From the NCBI GenBank assembly GCA_903845065.1, contig CAIMWH010000055.1, positions 1 through 47,855 of the forward strand: a DNA stretch of 47,855 nt. Direction: 5' to 3'. Positions 35,415-43,083 of this stretch are shown here, one piece after another (position 1 is the stretch's first letter; each line of letters opens with the position of its first letter). Below the pieces are notes generated by a model. That model did no database searches and had not been told where the DNA came from. It saw only the letters and a program-made list of their open reading frames with translations. Source of the DNA: an uncultured Rhodospirillales bacterium (GTDB lineage: Bacteria > Pseudomonadota > Alphaproteobacteria > Acetobacterales > Acetobacteraceae). Made by a program: the position numbers and the translations under genes.

Positions 35415-35483
35415 ATGACTGTGGCACGCGCAATCGGCATGAAAACAGAGGCAACCGAAACCATGCGGGGTTTCCGCCCGTGA
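35415..35483 (+). CDS. Possible 22-residue leader ORF, coupled to the following gene
   Basis: A small ORF with a strong Shine-Dalgarno (GGAGG, five bases before ATG 35415). It encodes 22 residues ending TMRGFRP, and its TGA overlaps the GTG start of the next gene (GTGA). This gives a ribosome a direct route to restart on the long ORF. Whether the peptide itself matters, or only the act of translating it, cannot be told. It could be chance, since the ORF is short. Confidence 0.4.
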   Translation: MTVARAIGMKTEATETMRGFRP

Positions 35484-36541
35484 GCTGCTTCTGCACCAGC
35501 ACCCTGAGCGGCCTGTCGCTGGCCCTGCCCGCGCTCAACATCTCCGCCGCCATCAACCTCAACGCCACCGCCACGGCCGCGTTGAACCTCAGCGAATACC
35601 TCAACGCCTCCGCCGCCCTCGGCGCGCTGAACCTGAACTGGCTCAACCTGCAACTGCCGCGGCTCAATCTGTCCGCCAACATGCTGCTCTCGGCCTCCCT
35701 GATGGCCCAGCTGCGCGCCCAGGTCCTGGCCCATTTCGGCATCGACCTGCTGATCCCCGGCCAGCTCAACGCCTTCCTGCGCATCATGGCCACCCTGAAC
35801 GCCCGCATCGGCGGCCTCGGCCTCGGGCTCGGCCTGCACCTCAATTTCGGCCCCTGGCTGCAACTCGCCGCCCTGAACGCCGCCCTGCTGCGCATCCAGG
35901 CCGCCATCACGGCCGGCGTGTTCGCCAACCTCAACCTCTCGCTCCGCCTCTCGCTCGGCCCCTGGATGCCGTTCCTGCTGCAACTCGGCTCCCTCACCGC
36001 CCTGCTGAACCTGATGGCCCGCCTCAACGTCACCGAGAGCGTCGCCCTCAGCGCCTCCCTCAACGCCATGGCCTCGCTCCGCCTGCCCGCTTTGCCGTTC
36101 CCCAACATCTCCCTGATGTGCAACCTCTCCGCCGGCCTGTCCGCCGTCGCCCAGCTCGGCCTCAGTCTCGGCGTCAACCCGCTGCAACTCGGCTTCCCCG
36201 CCATCCGCCTCATGGTCGGCGCCACCCTCACCGCCACCATCCAGATGCTCGCCCGCATCGGCATCAGCCTCAACGCCGCCCTCGCGCTCACCGCCCCGCA
36301 ACTCCCCGCCTTCATGATCGGCCTGCCCGTCGCCTCCCTCAACGCCATGGTGACCGCTGCGCTGAATGTGAACGTCGCGGCCTTCGCCAACCTCAACATC
36401 AGCCTCACCCCCAACCTGTTCGCAGCCCTCAGCGTCAGTTCCCTCAGCGCCCAGCTCTCCGCCGCGCTGAACCTCGGCGTCGCGCTGCGCCCCTGCATGG
36501 TGTGTGACGCCGCAGGCCTCCTCGCCGCCGCCATCGCCTAG
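35480..36541 (+). CDS. Unrecognised 353-residue Leu/Ala/Asn-rich repetitive protein with no lysine
   Basis: GTG start at 35480. The dipeptide LN occurs about 20 times, often as LNA or LNLS. There is no Lys and only two Asp and two Glu; the few charges are mostly Arg. Cysteines sit at the two ends (MSCFC at the start, CMVC near the end) with one in the middle. Hydrophobic stretches are broken by Asn, Gly and Pro every 8-12 residues, suggesting repeated amphipathic helices or strands rather than ordinary membrane helices; there is no normal signal peptide. Codons show the strong G/C third-base bias of a real gene. I do not recognise a family and assign no function. It is preceded by a coupled leader ORF and followed by the urtA control region. 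Confidence 0.7.
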   Translation: MSCFCTSTLSGLSLALPALNISAAINLNATATAALNLSEYLNASAALGALNLNWLNLQLPRLNLSANMLLSASLMAQLRAQVLAHFGIDLLIPGQLNAFLRIMATLNARIGGLGLGLGLHLNFGPWLQLAALNAALLRIQAAITAGVFANLNLSLRLSLGPWMPFLLQLGSLTALLNLMARLNVTESVALSASLNAMASLRLPALPFPNISLMCNLSAGLSAVAQLGLSLGVNPLQLGFPAIRLMVGATLTATIQMLARIGISLNAALALTAPQLPAFMIGLPVASLNAMVTAALNVNVAAFANLNISLTPNLFAALSVSSLSAQLSAALNLGVALRPCMVCDAAGLLAAAIA

Positions 36542-36666
36542 TCCAAACCGTCGCGATCTTGGCACGACAGATCAAAAACAAGGCACCCTGCCACCAATTC
36601 ATTCAAATTCCCGTCATCCATCAGCCCCCCTGAGGTTTCGCGCGCATATTTCGGGCAGTTAATCTC

Positions 36667-36682
36667 TGGCACATCCCTTGCT
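36667..36682 (+). promoter_or_regulatory. Sigma-54 (RpoN) promoter upstream of urtA
   Basis: TGGCACATCCCTTGCT matches the -24/-12 consensus TGGCACRNNNNTTGCW at every position. It lies 60 bases before the urtA start, giving an expected 5' leader of about 50 bases. Sigma-54 control, normally with NtrC, would link urea uptake to nitrogen limitation. I see no clear NtrC dyad upstream. Confidence 0.85.
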
Positions 36683-36741
36683 TTGCCCAGCACAGCCACG
36701 TCGCAGTTCGCGTCGAAGGCATGTCAAAACGAGGGAGACTC

Positions 36742-38040
36742 ATGGCATCTGTCCGCAAATGGCTGCGCGGCGCCGGCCTGGCCGCCGCCGCCGTCGCCGC
36801 AACGCTCACCGGGGCGCATAACGCCCAGGCGCAAGCCACCATCAAGGTCGGCATCCTGCATTCGCTCTCGGGCACCATGGCCATCAGCGAGACCACGCTG
36901 AAGGACGTCATGCTGATGCTCATCGAGGAGCAGAACAAGAAGGGCGGCGTTCTGGGCAAGAAGCTCGAAGCCGTCGTCGTCGATCCGGCCTCCAACTGGC
37001 CGCTGTTCGCCGAAAAGGCCCGCCAGCTCATCGCCGTCGACAAGGTCGCCGTGGTGTTCGGCTGCTGGACCTCGGTCTCCCGCAAGTCCGTCCTGCCGGT
37101 CTTCGAGGAACTCAATTCCATCCTCTTCTACCCCGTCCAGTACGAGGGCGAGGAAAGCCAGAAGAACGTCTTCTACACCGGCGCCGCCCCCAACCAGCAG
37201 GCGATCCCGGCCGTCGACTATCTTGAAAAAGAAGAGAAGGTGCAGCGCTGGGTCCTCGCCGGGACCGACTACGTCTACCCGCGCACCACCAACAAGATCC
37301 TCGAGGCGTACCTGAAGTCAAAGGGCGTCAAGGACGAGGATATCATGATCAACTACACGCCGTTCGGCCACAGCGACTGGCAGAACATCGTGGCCTCGAT
37401 CAAGAAGTTCGGCACCGCCGGCAAAAAGACCGCCGTCGTCTCCACCATCAACGGTGACGCCAACGTTCCCTTCTACAAGGAACTCGGCAACCAGGGCATC
37501 AAGGCGACCGACATTCCGGTCGTGGCCTTCTCGGTCGGCGAAGAAGAACTCGCCGGCATCGACACCAAGCCCCTGCTCGGCCACCTCGCCGCCTGGAACT
37601 ACTTCCAGTCCGTCGAAAACCCCGACAACAAGGCGTTCATCGCCAAGTGGCAGGCCTTCACCAAGAACCCCAAGCGCGTCACCAATGACCCCATGGAAGC
37701 CCACGTCATCGGCTTCGCCATGTGGATCAAGGCGGTCGAAAAGGCCGGCACCACCGACCCGTCCAAGGTGATCGACGCCATGATCGGCATCTCGGTCCCC
37801 AACCTCACCGGCGGCTACTCGGCCATGATGCCGAACCACCACATCACCAAGCCCGTCCTGATCGGCGAAGTGAAGGGTGACGGCCAGTTCAACGTGGTCT
37901 GGCAGACCCAGGGCACCGTGGTGGCCAACGAATGGTCGCCCTACCTCGAAGGCTCGCGCGATCTCATCGCCGACTGGCGCGCCCCTCTGATGTGCGGCAA
38001 CTTCAACGTCAAGACCGGCAAGTGCGGCGGCAAGATGTAG
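36742..38040 (+). CDS. urtA: Urea ABC transporter substrate-binding protein
   Basis: Periplasmic urea receptor of 432 residues. Start ATG 36742 has GAGGGAGA six bases upstream; an ATG at 36721 is less likely. A Sec signal (KWLRGAGLAAAAVAATLTGA) ends near residue 33 at AQAQA. UrtA landmarks are IKVGILHSLSGTMAISE, VFGCWTSVSRKSVLPVFEE, LFYPVQYEGEE, VLAGTDYVYPRTTNKI and SVGEEEL. It delivers urea to UrtBC. A sigma-54 promoter precedes it and a strong terminator follows, so it is transcribed apart from urtBCDE, from which it is separated by a gene on the other strand. Confidence 0.97.
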   Translation: MASVRKWLRGAGLAAAAVAATLTGAHNAQAQATIKVGILHSLSGTMAISETTLKDVMLMLIEEQNKKGGVLGKKLEAVVVDPASNWPLFAEKARQLIAVDKVAVVFGCWTSVSRKSVLPVFEELNSILFYPVQYEGEESQKNVFYTGAAPNQQAIPAVDYLEKEEKVQRWVLAGTDYVYPRTTNKILEAYLKSKGVKDEDIMINYTPFGHSDWQNIVASIKKFGTAGKKTAVVSTINGDANVPFYKELGNQGIKATDIPVVAFSVGEEELAGIDTKPLLGHLAAWNYFQSVENPDNKAFIAKWQAFTKNPKRVTNDPMEAHVIGFAMWIKAVEKAGTTDPSKVIDAMIGISVPNLTGGYSAMMPNHHITKPVLIGEVKGDGQFNVVWQTQGTVVANEWSPYLEGSRDLIADWRAPLMCGNFNVKTGKCGGKM

Positions 38041-38064
38041 CCTCCGCCTGCTGAACCAGGAACG

Positions 38065-38094
38065 CCCCGGGGCCGCAATGCCCCGGGGTTTCTT
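38065..38094 (+). terminator. Rho-independent terminator after urtA
   Basis: CCCCGGGG (38065-38072) pairs with CCCCGGGG (38081-38088), loop CCGCAATG, then TTTCTT. It lies 25 bases after the urtA stop and just before the convergent glycosyltransferase gene. Confidence 0.88.
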
Positions 38095-38114
38095 GTATCC
38101 GCCGCCCCCAGCCG

Positions 38115-39068
38115 CTATCCGCGCCGCCCGAACCGCCGCAACAGATAATCCGCCACCCCCTGCCGTGCCGCCCGGGCATGCGCATCGCCCGACAGCATCC
38201 GCCGCGCGAACCCGCCCCACGAGGTCATCGTCGGGTCCAGCCCATGGAACCGCTGGAACAGCGCCCACAGCAGTCGCTTCAGCCGCCCGGCGAAATCCCC
38301 CATCCCGCGCGCATGCTTCTCCGCCAGCAGGAACGTGTTGCGCACCTGGTAGTACGTCTTGGCGGCGGTCACCCGCCCGCCGAAACTCGCGCTCTCCTTG
38401 TGCAGCATCCGCGCCCGCCAGGCACAAAAGGCGCCGAACCCCGCCCGGCGCGCCCGCTGGAAGAAATCCTCCTCCTCCAGTTGCAAAAAGAACCGCTCAT
38501 CGAGCAACCCGATCGCCCGCGGCAACCCCACCGGCATCAACAGGCACGCCCCATACGCGTGGTCCATCTCCACAATCCCGGCGATCTCCGCCCGCGCCTG
38601 TGCCGCCGCATCCGCCCCCACCGGCAAACCGGGAAACAACTGCGCCGTGCCCGGATCGTCGAAGTAATGGATCACCGGATGCACCAAACACGGCGCAGCG
38701 ATCACCCCCGCCGCCGCCACCATCTCCCCGATCGCCGCATGCCCCAGCACGGTATCGTTGTTCAACAGGCACACATACCCATACCCGCCCGCCAGCGCGC
38801 GCCGCAGCCCGACATTGTTGCCCCCCGCCCACCCCAGGTTCTCCGGCTCGACAATCACCTCGACCTCGGGAAACGCCGCCACGATCCGCGCCGTCTCGTC
38901 CGTGGCCGACCCATTGTCGATCACCAGCACATCGAGCCCCACCCAATCCTGCCCGCGCAGGCTGGCCAGGCACCCCAGCGTATCATCCATCCCGTTGAAG
39001 TTGAGCACCACCACCAGCACGCGCTCCGCGGCACTCGGCATCGTCGGCTCGGGCAACATCTGGGACAT
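38115..39068 (-). CDS. Glycosyltransferase family 2 protein
   Basis: A 317-residue GT-A fold transferase (rhamnosyl-type GT2). Landmarks are VLVVVLNFNGMDDTLGCLASL at the start, VLVIDNGSATDET, NLGWAGGNNVGLRRAL, the DxD-type LLNNDTVLG, and an ERFFLQLEEEDFFQRARRAG acceptor region. It has no evident link to urea metabolism and lies between urtA and urtB on the opposite strand. ATG 39068 is used; ATG 39041 (MPSAAER) is also possible. Confidence 0.92.
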   Translation of the reverse strand: MSQMLPEPTMPSAAERVLVVVLNFNGMDDTLGCLASLRGQDWVGLDVLVIDNGSATDETARIVAAFPEVEVIVEPENLGWAGGNNVGLRRALAGGYGYVCLLNNDTVLGHAAIGEMVAAAGVIAAPCLVHPVIHYFDDPGTAQLFPGLPVGADAAAQARAEIAGIVEMDHAYGACLLMPVGLPRAIGLLDERFFLQLEEEDFFQRARRAGFGAFCAWRARMLHKESASFGGRVTAAKTYYQVRNTFLLAEKHARGMGDFAGRLKRLLWALFQRFHGLDPTMTSWGGFARRMLSGDAHARAARQGVADYLLRRFGRRG

Positions 39069-39196
39069 GTGCTTGGGGCTCGATCAAGGGTGACCCGCCG
39101 ACGTTCATCACGCAGCCGGATAAGGTTGCGTACCACCGCCCCCCCCTGGACGCAATCACCAACCCCGCCGTTCTGACCCCAAACACATCATCCGAA

Positions 39197-39211
39197 GCCT
39201 AAGCTTTAGGC
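39197..39211. promoter_or_regulatory. Dyad symmetry upstream of the urtB sigma-54 promoter
   Basis: GCCTAA-GCT-TTAGGC, a perfect 6-bp inverted repeat with a 3-base spacer, lies 52 bases before the -24 element. Position suits an activator site, but it does not resemble the known NtrC consensus. Nothing else stands out in the 337-base gap from 39069 to 39405 apart from the sigma-54 element. Confidence 0.35.
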
Positions 39212-39263
39212 ATTTCCCACCCCGCCCCCACGCCCAACCGCAAACGCCCCCGCGCGAAATCGC

Positions 39264-39279
39264 TGGCACATGAATTGCG
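39264..39279 (+). promoter_or_regulatory. Sigma-54 (RpoN) promoter upstream of urtB
   Basis: TGGCACATGAATTGCG matches the -24/-12 consensus at 15 of 16 positions (only the last base deviates). It lies 126 bases before the urtB ATG, so the 5' leader would be about 115 bases. This gives urtBCD(E) its own nitrogen-type promoter, matching that before urtA. Confidence 0.8.
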
Positions 39280-39405
39280 TTGCCTCCCCACAGGCCAGCG
39301 CAAGCCGGCCCGCCACACGAGGGAACCGCAGATGCCGAACATCCGAACCGCGCCATCCGCCCGCCCCCGCGCGCGCATCCTGTGACCGCGCCGGAACCCT
39401 CCCGC

Positions 39406-40965
39406 ATGCGCCCCCTCCTCCGTCTGCTCACGCTCCTCGCCGCCCTCCTTGCCGCCCCCGCCTGGGCGCAGGATGACCCGTTCGCCGGTCTCGCCGGCTC
39501 CAGCTTCGACGATATCCGCCGCGGCATCGAAACCCTCGCCACCGCCGCCCCCCCGCAAGCCGCCGCCACCATCACCGCCCTCCAGCAAGGCGCCCTCCTC
39601 GCCGGCCCCGACGCCGCCCTCTACATCAAGACCCAAACCGGCTTCCTCGACGCCCGCACCGGCCAACCCGCCACCCCCGACGTCGACGCCCTAAAATCCG
39701 TCCGCGTCAACAATTCCGTCCGCCGCGCCGCCGAAGCCGCCATGGGCGGCCTCACCCTCTTCGCGCCCGACCCCACCATCCGCCGCAGCGCCGCCGAAGC
39801 CGTCCTGAAATCGCGCGATGCCGCGGCCCTCCCCGCCCTCGCCCGCGCCATCGCCGCCGAGCAGGACCCCGCCATCCGCACCATCATGCAGCAGGCCCGC
39901 GCCGCCGCCACCCTCGCCAGCCCCGACACCTCCGAGCCCGACCGCCTCGCCGCCGTCGAAACCCTGCGCGCCCGCGGCGATATCGAATCCCGCGCCATGC
40001 TGGCCTCGCTCACCAACCAGTCCCCCGCCGTCATCGCCGCCGCCGCCACCGCCGTCACCGCGATCGACCGCATGCTGCAACTCTGGGGCCTGGTCCAGGG
40101 CATCTTCTACGGCCTCTCCCTCGGCTCCGTCCTCCTCCTCGCCGCCGCCGGCCTCGCCATCACCTTCGGCGTCATGGGCGTCATCAACATGGCGCACGGC
40201 GAAATGGTCATGCTCGGCGCCTACACCACCTTCGTCGTCCAGGAAGTCATCCGCGCCCACGCCCCCTTCCTGTTCGAGGCCAGCCTTTTCATCGCCGTCC
40301 CCCTCGCCTTCCTCGTCGCCGGCATCGTCGGCATCGTCATCGAGCGCGGCATGCTGCGCTTCCTCTACGGCCGCCCGCTCGAAACCCTGCTCGCCACCTG
40401 GGGCCTCTCCCTGGTGATGCAGCAGACCGTGCGCAGCATCTTCGGCGCCTCCAACCGCGAAGTCGGCACCCCCGCCTGGATGTCCGGCGCCACCCAATGG
40501 GGCGGCATCACCATCACCTACAACCGCCTGGTCATCATCGTCTTCGCCTTCCTCGTCCTCGCCGCCCTGATGGCAGCCCTCCGCTACACCGCCCTCGGCC
40601 TGCGCATGCGCGCCGTCACCCAGAACCGCCGCATGGCCGCCGCGATGGGCATCCGCACCCCCTGGGTCGACGCCCTCACCTTCGGCCTCGGCTCCGGCGT
40701 GGCGCTCAGCCAGATCGACAACGTCAGCCCCAACCTCGGCCAGGGCTACATCATCGACAGCTTCATGGTGGTGGTCTTCGGCGGCGTCGGAAACCTCTGG
40801 GGCACCGTCGTCAGCGCCCTCACGCTCGGCATCGTCAACAAGTTCCTCGAACCCCTCGCCGGCGCCGTCCTCGGCAAAATCACCGTCCTCGTCCTGCTCA
40901 TCCTCTTCATCCAGCGCAAACCACGCGGCATGTTCCCCATCAAAGGCCGGGCGGTCGAAGCATGA
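39406..40965 (+). CDS. urtB: Urea ABC transporter permease UrtB
   Basis: A 519-residue permease with a Sec signal (LLRLLTLLAALLAAPAWA), the roughly 200-residue periplasmic helical-repeat N-terminal domain typical of UrtB, and a LivH-like membrane domain. Landmarks are GVMGVINMAHGEMVMLGAYTT, LLATWGLSLVMQQTVRSIFG and YIIDSFMVVVFGGVGNLWG. The segment before QIDNVSPN reads FGLGSGVALS; family members usually read GSGIAGVAGVALS there, so six residues seem to be missing. Start ATG 39406 lacks a clear Shine-Dalgarno; GTG 39382 is an alternative. A sigma-54 promoter lies upstream. Confidence 0.95.
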   Translation: MRPLLRLLTLLAALLAAPAWAQDDPFAGLAGSSFDDIRRGIETLATAAPPQAAATITALQQGALLAGPDAALYIKTQTGFLDARTGQPATPDVDALKSVRVNNSVRRAAEAAMGGLTLFAPDPTIRRSAAEAVLKSRDAAALPALARAIAAEQDPAIRTIMQQARAAATLASPDTSEPDRLAAVETLRARGDIESRAMLASLTNQSPAVIAAAATAVTAIDRMLQLWGLVQGIFYGLSLGSVLLLAAAGLAITFGVMGVINMAHGEMVMLGAYTTFVVQEVIRAHAPFLFEASLFIAVPLAFLVAGIVGIVIERGMLRFLYGRPLETLLATWGLSLVMQQTVRSIFGASNREVGTPAWMSGATQWGGITITYNRLVIIVFAFLVLAALMAALRYTALGLRMRAVTQNRRMAAAMGIRTPWVDALTFGLGSGVALSQIDNVSPNLGQGYIIDSFMVVVFGGVGNLWGTVVSALTLGIVNKFLEPLAGAVLGKITVLVLLILFIQRKPRGMFPIKGRAVEA

Positions 40966-41006
40966 GCGGCAGCGAGCACAGCGAGCGCGAGCGCACAACA
41001 TCATGA
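40962..41006 (+). CDS. Possible 14-codon coupling ORF between urtB and urtC
   Basis: The urtB stop overlaps an ATG (ATGA at 40962) opening a 14-codon frame, SGSEHSERERTTS after Met, whose own TGA overlaps the urtC ATG (ATGA at 41003). It bridges the 37-base gap so that ribosomes could restart twice. It has no known function and may be chance. Confidence 0.3.
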   Translation: MSGSEHSERERTTS

Positions 41007-42082
41007 ACAAGCTCCCCACCATCCTCTGCCTCATCGCCATCCTCGGCGGCACCGCCCTCCTGGCATTCGGCAACACCACCGGCGCCGTCCCCACCTATGC
41101 CGTCTCGCTGGTCGGCAAATACCTCTGCTACGCCATCCTGGCGCTGGCGGTGGATCTCGTCTGGGGCTTCGCCGGCATCCTCTCCCTCGGCCACGCCGCC
41201 TTCTTCGCCCTCGGCGGTTACGCCATGGGCATGTACCTCATGCGCCAGATCGGCACCCGCGGCGTCTATGGAAACCCCCTCCTGCCCGACTTCATGGTCT
41301 TCCTGAACTGGAAGGAACTGCCCTGGTACTGGACCGGCTTCGACAACCCGATGTTCGCCATCCTCGTCGCCATGGCCGCCCCCGGTCTCATCGCCTTCAT
41401 CTTCGGCTGGTTCGCCTTCCGCTCCCGCGTCTCCGGCGTCTACCTCTCCATCATCACCCAGGCCCTCACCTACGCCCTCCTCCTCGCCTTCTTCCGCAAT
41501 GACATGGGCTTCGGCGGCAACAACGGCCTCACCGACTTCAAGGACATCTTCGGCTTCCCCCTCCAGTCCGACGCCGTCCGCCGCGCCCTCCTCATCGCCA
41601 GCGCCCTCTTCCTCGCCGCCTGCCTCCTCGCCGCCCGCACCATCGTCACCTCCCGCTTCGGCAAGGTCCTCATCGCGGTGCGCGATACCGAAAGCCGCAC
41701 CCGCTTCCTCGGCTACCGCCCCGAGCGCTACAAACTCTTCGTCTTCGTCGTCTCCGCCGTCATGGCCGGCATCGGCGGCGCCCTCTACGTCCCCCAGGTC
41801 GGCATCATCAACCCCTCCGAATTCGCCCCCGCGAACTCCATCGAGGCCGTCATCTGGGTCGCCGTCGGCGGCCGCGGCACCCTCGTCGGCGCCATCCTCG
41901 GCGCCATCCTGGTCAACGCCGGCAAAACCTTCTTCACCGGCGCCCTCCCCGAATTCTGGCTCTTCGCCCTCGGCGCCCTCTTCATCCTCGTCACCCTCCT
42001 CCTCCCCAAAGGCATCCTCGGCCTCTTCGCCCGCCGCGAACCCCCGCCCGCCGCCATGCCCGCCCCGGAGCCCGCCGAATGA
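41003..42082 (+). CDS. urtC: Urea ABC transporter permease UrtC
   Basis: A 359-residue LivM-like permease. Landmarks are DLVWGFAGILSLGHAAFFALGGYAM (from about residue 50), RSRVSGVYLSIITQALTYA, FFRNDMGFGGNNGLTDFKD, RDTESRTRFLGYRPERYK (EAA-like loop), GALYVPQVGIINPSEF and EAVIWVAVGGRGTLVG. It pairs with UrtB to form the urea channel. The C-terminus has a Pro/Ala-rich tail. The stop overlaps the urtD start (ATGA). Confidence 0.96.
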   Translation: MNKLPTILCLIAILGGTALLAFGNTTGAVPTYAVSLVGKYLCYAILALAVDLVWGFAGILSLGHAAFFALGGYAMGMYLMRQIGTRGVYGNPLLPDFMVFLNWKELPWYWTGFDNPMFAILVAMAAPGLIAFIFGWFAFRSRVSGVYLSIITQALTYALLLAFFRNDMGFGGNNGLTDFKDIFGFPLQSDAVRRALLIASALFLAACLLAARTIVTSRFGKVLIAVRDTESRTRFLGYRPERYKLFVFVVSAVMAGIGGALYVPQVGIINPSEFAPANSIEAVIWVAVGGRGTLVGAILGAILVNAGKTFFTGALPEFWLFALGALFILVTLLLPKGILGLFARREPPPAAMPAPEPAE

Positions 42083-42834
42083 CCTCCCGAACCCACGCCG
42101 ACACCATCCTCTACCTCGATGGCGTCTCCGTTTCCTTCGACGGCTTCAAAGCCCTCAACGCCCTCTCCCTCTACATGGAGAAAGGCGAAATGCGCGCCGT
42201 CATCGGCCCCAACGGCGCCGGCAAAACCACCATGATGGACGTCATCACCGGCAAAACCCGCCCCGACGAAGGCAAGGTCGTCTTCGGCACCAACACCGAC
42301 CTCACCGCGCTGGACGAACCCGCCATCGCCGCCCTCGGCATCGGCCGCAAATTCCAGAAACCCACCGTCTTCGAACCCCATACCGTCTGGGACAACCTCC
42401 TCCTGGCGCTGGCCAATGACCGCCGCCCCCGCTTCACCCTCTGGGCCCGCCAAACCGGCGAAGAACGCGACCGCATCGAAGCCATCCTCGCCACCATCCG
42501 CCTCGCCGACCAACGCCACCGCCAGGCCGGCAACCTCTCCCACGGCCAGAAACAATGGCTCGAAATCGGCATGCTCCTCGCCCAGGAACCCCAACTCCTC
42601 CTCGTCGACGAACCCGTCGCCGGCATGACCGACGCCGAAACCGAACAAACCGCCGAACTCCTGCGCGAAATCAACAAAACCCGCTCGGTCGTCGTGGTCG
42701 AACACGATATGCACTTCGTCCGCGCCCTCGGCGTCAAAGTCACCGTCCTGCACGAAGGCTCCGTCCTCTCCGAGGGGACCATCGACCATGTCAGCAATGA
42801 TCCCCGGGTCATCGAAGTGTATCTCGGGCGGTGA
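42079..42834 (+). CDS. urtD: Urea ABC transporter ATP-binding protein UrtD
   Basis: A 251-residue ATPase. Walker A GPNGAGKTT near residue 46, KFQKPTVFE typical of UrtD, signature LSHGQKQWLEIGMLL, Walker B LLLVDEPVAGM, His-switch VVVEHDM, and the ending DPRVIEVYLGR. Codons are strongly C-ending (CTC, CCC, GCC), as in urtB and urtC. It is followed by 292 bases of repeat-bearing DNA before urtE instead of the usual tight junction. Confidence 0.96.
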   Translation: MTSRTHADTILYLDGVSVSFDGFKALNALSLYMEKGEMRAVIGPNGAGKTTMMDVITGKTRPDEGKVVFGTNTDLTALDEPAIAALGIGRKFQKPTVFEPHTVWDNLLLALANDRRPRFTLWARQTGEERDRIEAILATIRLADQRHRQAGNLSHGQKQWLEIGMLLAQEPQLLLVDEPVAGMTDAETEQTAELLREINKTRSVVVVEHDMHFVRALGVKVTVLHEGSVLSEGTIDHVSNDPRVIEVYLGR

Positions 42835-42855
42835 GCATGCAAGGCACGAGGCAAC

Positions 42856-42898
42856 AGCAAGGCTCCGCCGGCTTAGGGGCCTCCGCCCCTAAGAACCC
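42856..42898. repeat. Palindromic intergenic repeat, arm 1 of an inverted pair
   Basis: A 43-base element forming its own hairpin: CTTAGGGGC (42872-42880) pairs with GCCCCTAAG (42885-42893), flanked by GGCTCCGCCGG. It is the reverse complement of 43041-43083 except for the 4-base loop. The 142 bases between arms carry no gene I can support. Confidence 0.85.
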
Positions 42899-43040
42899 GC
42901 CACCTCTCGCGGTTGGATCGACAGCCTTCGGTCGCAATCCCACCATCCCGCCGCGATCGCTGGCGAAGCCCATCGATCGAAGCGACCGCACACCCCATCA
43001 TGTGCACCCGAAGGCCATTGCCCCAGCCGCAAGCAGTAAT

Positions 43041-43083
43041 GGGTTCTTAGGGGCCCCTGCCCCTAAGCCGGCGGAGCCTTGCT
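43041..43083. repeat. Palindromic intergenic repeat, arm 2 of an inverted pair
   Basis: The inverted partner of 42856-42898: hairpin CTTAGGGGC (43046-43054) with GCCCCTAAG (43059-43067), followed by CCGGCGGAGCCTTGCT. A related single copy lies at 26795-26827. The pair could form a long cruciform or, in RNA, a stem closing the urtD-urtE spacer. Confidence 0.85.

Noticed and set aside
34229-36565. A 778-codon minus-strand frame rich in Gly, Glu, Asp and Val opposite hemB and the Leu/Asn-repeat gene
   Set aside because: It is antisense to hemB, which is certain, and has the Gly/Glu/Asp-rich composition expected from reading high-GC3 genes backwards.
36600-36666. Possible NtrC binding site upstream of the urtA promoter
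   Set aside because: GGCACCCTGCCACCA-like sequence is present at about 36580-36595, but the halves do not form the GCACC/GGTGC dyad.
39691-41094. A 467-codon acidic minus-strand frame opposite urtB
   Set aside because: Antisense shadow; urtB is unambiguous and the frame is a Gly/Glu/Asp/Val run without recognisable motifs.
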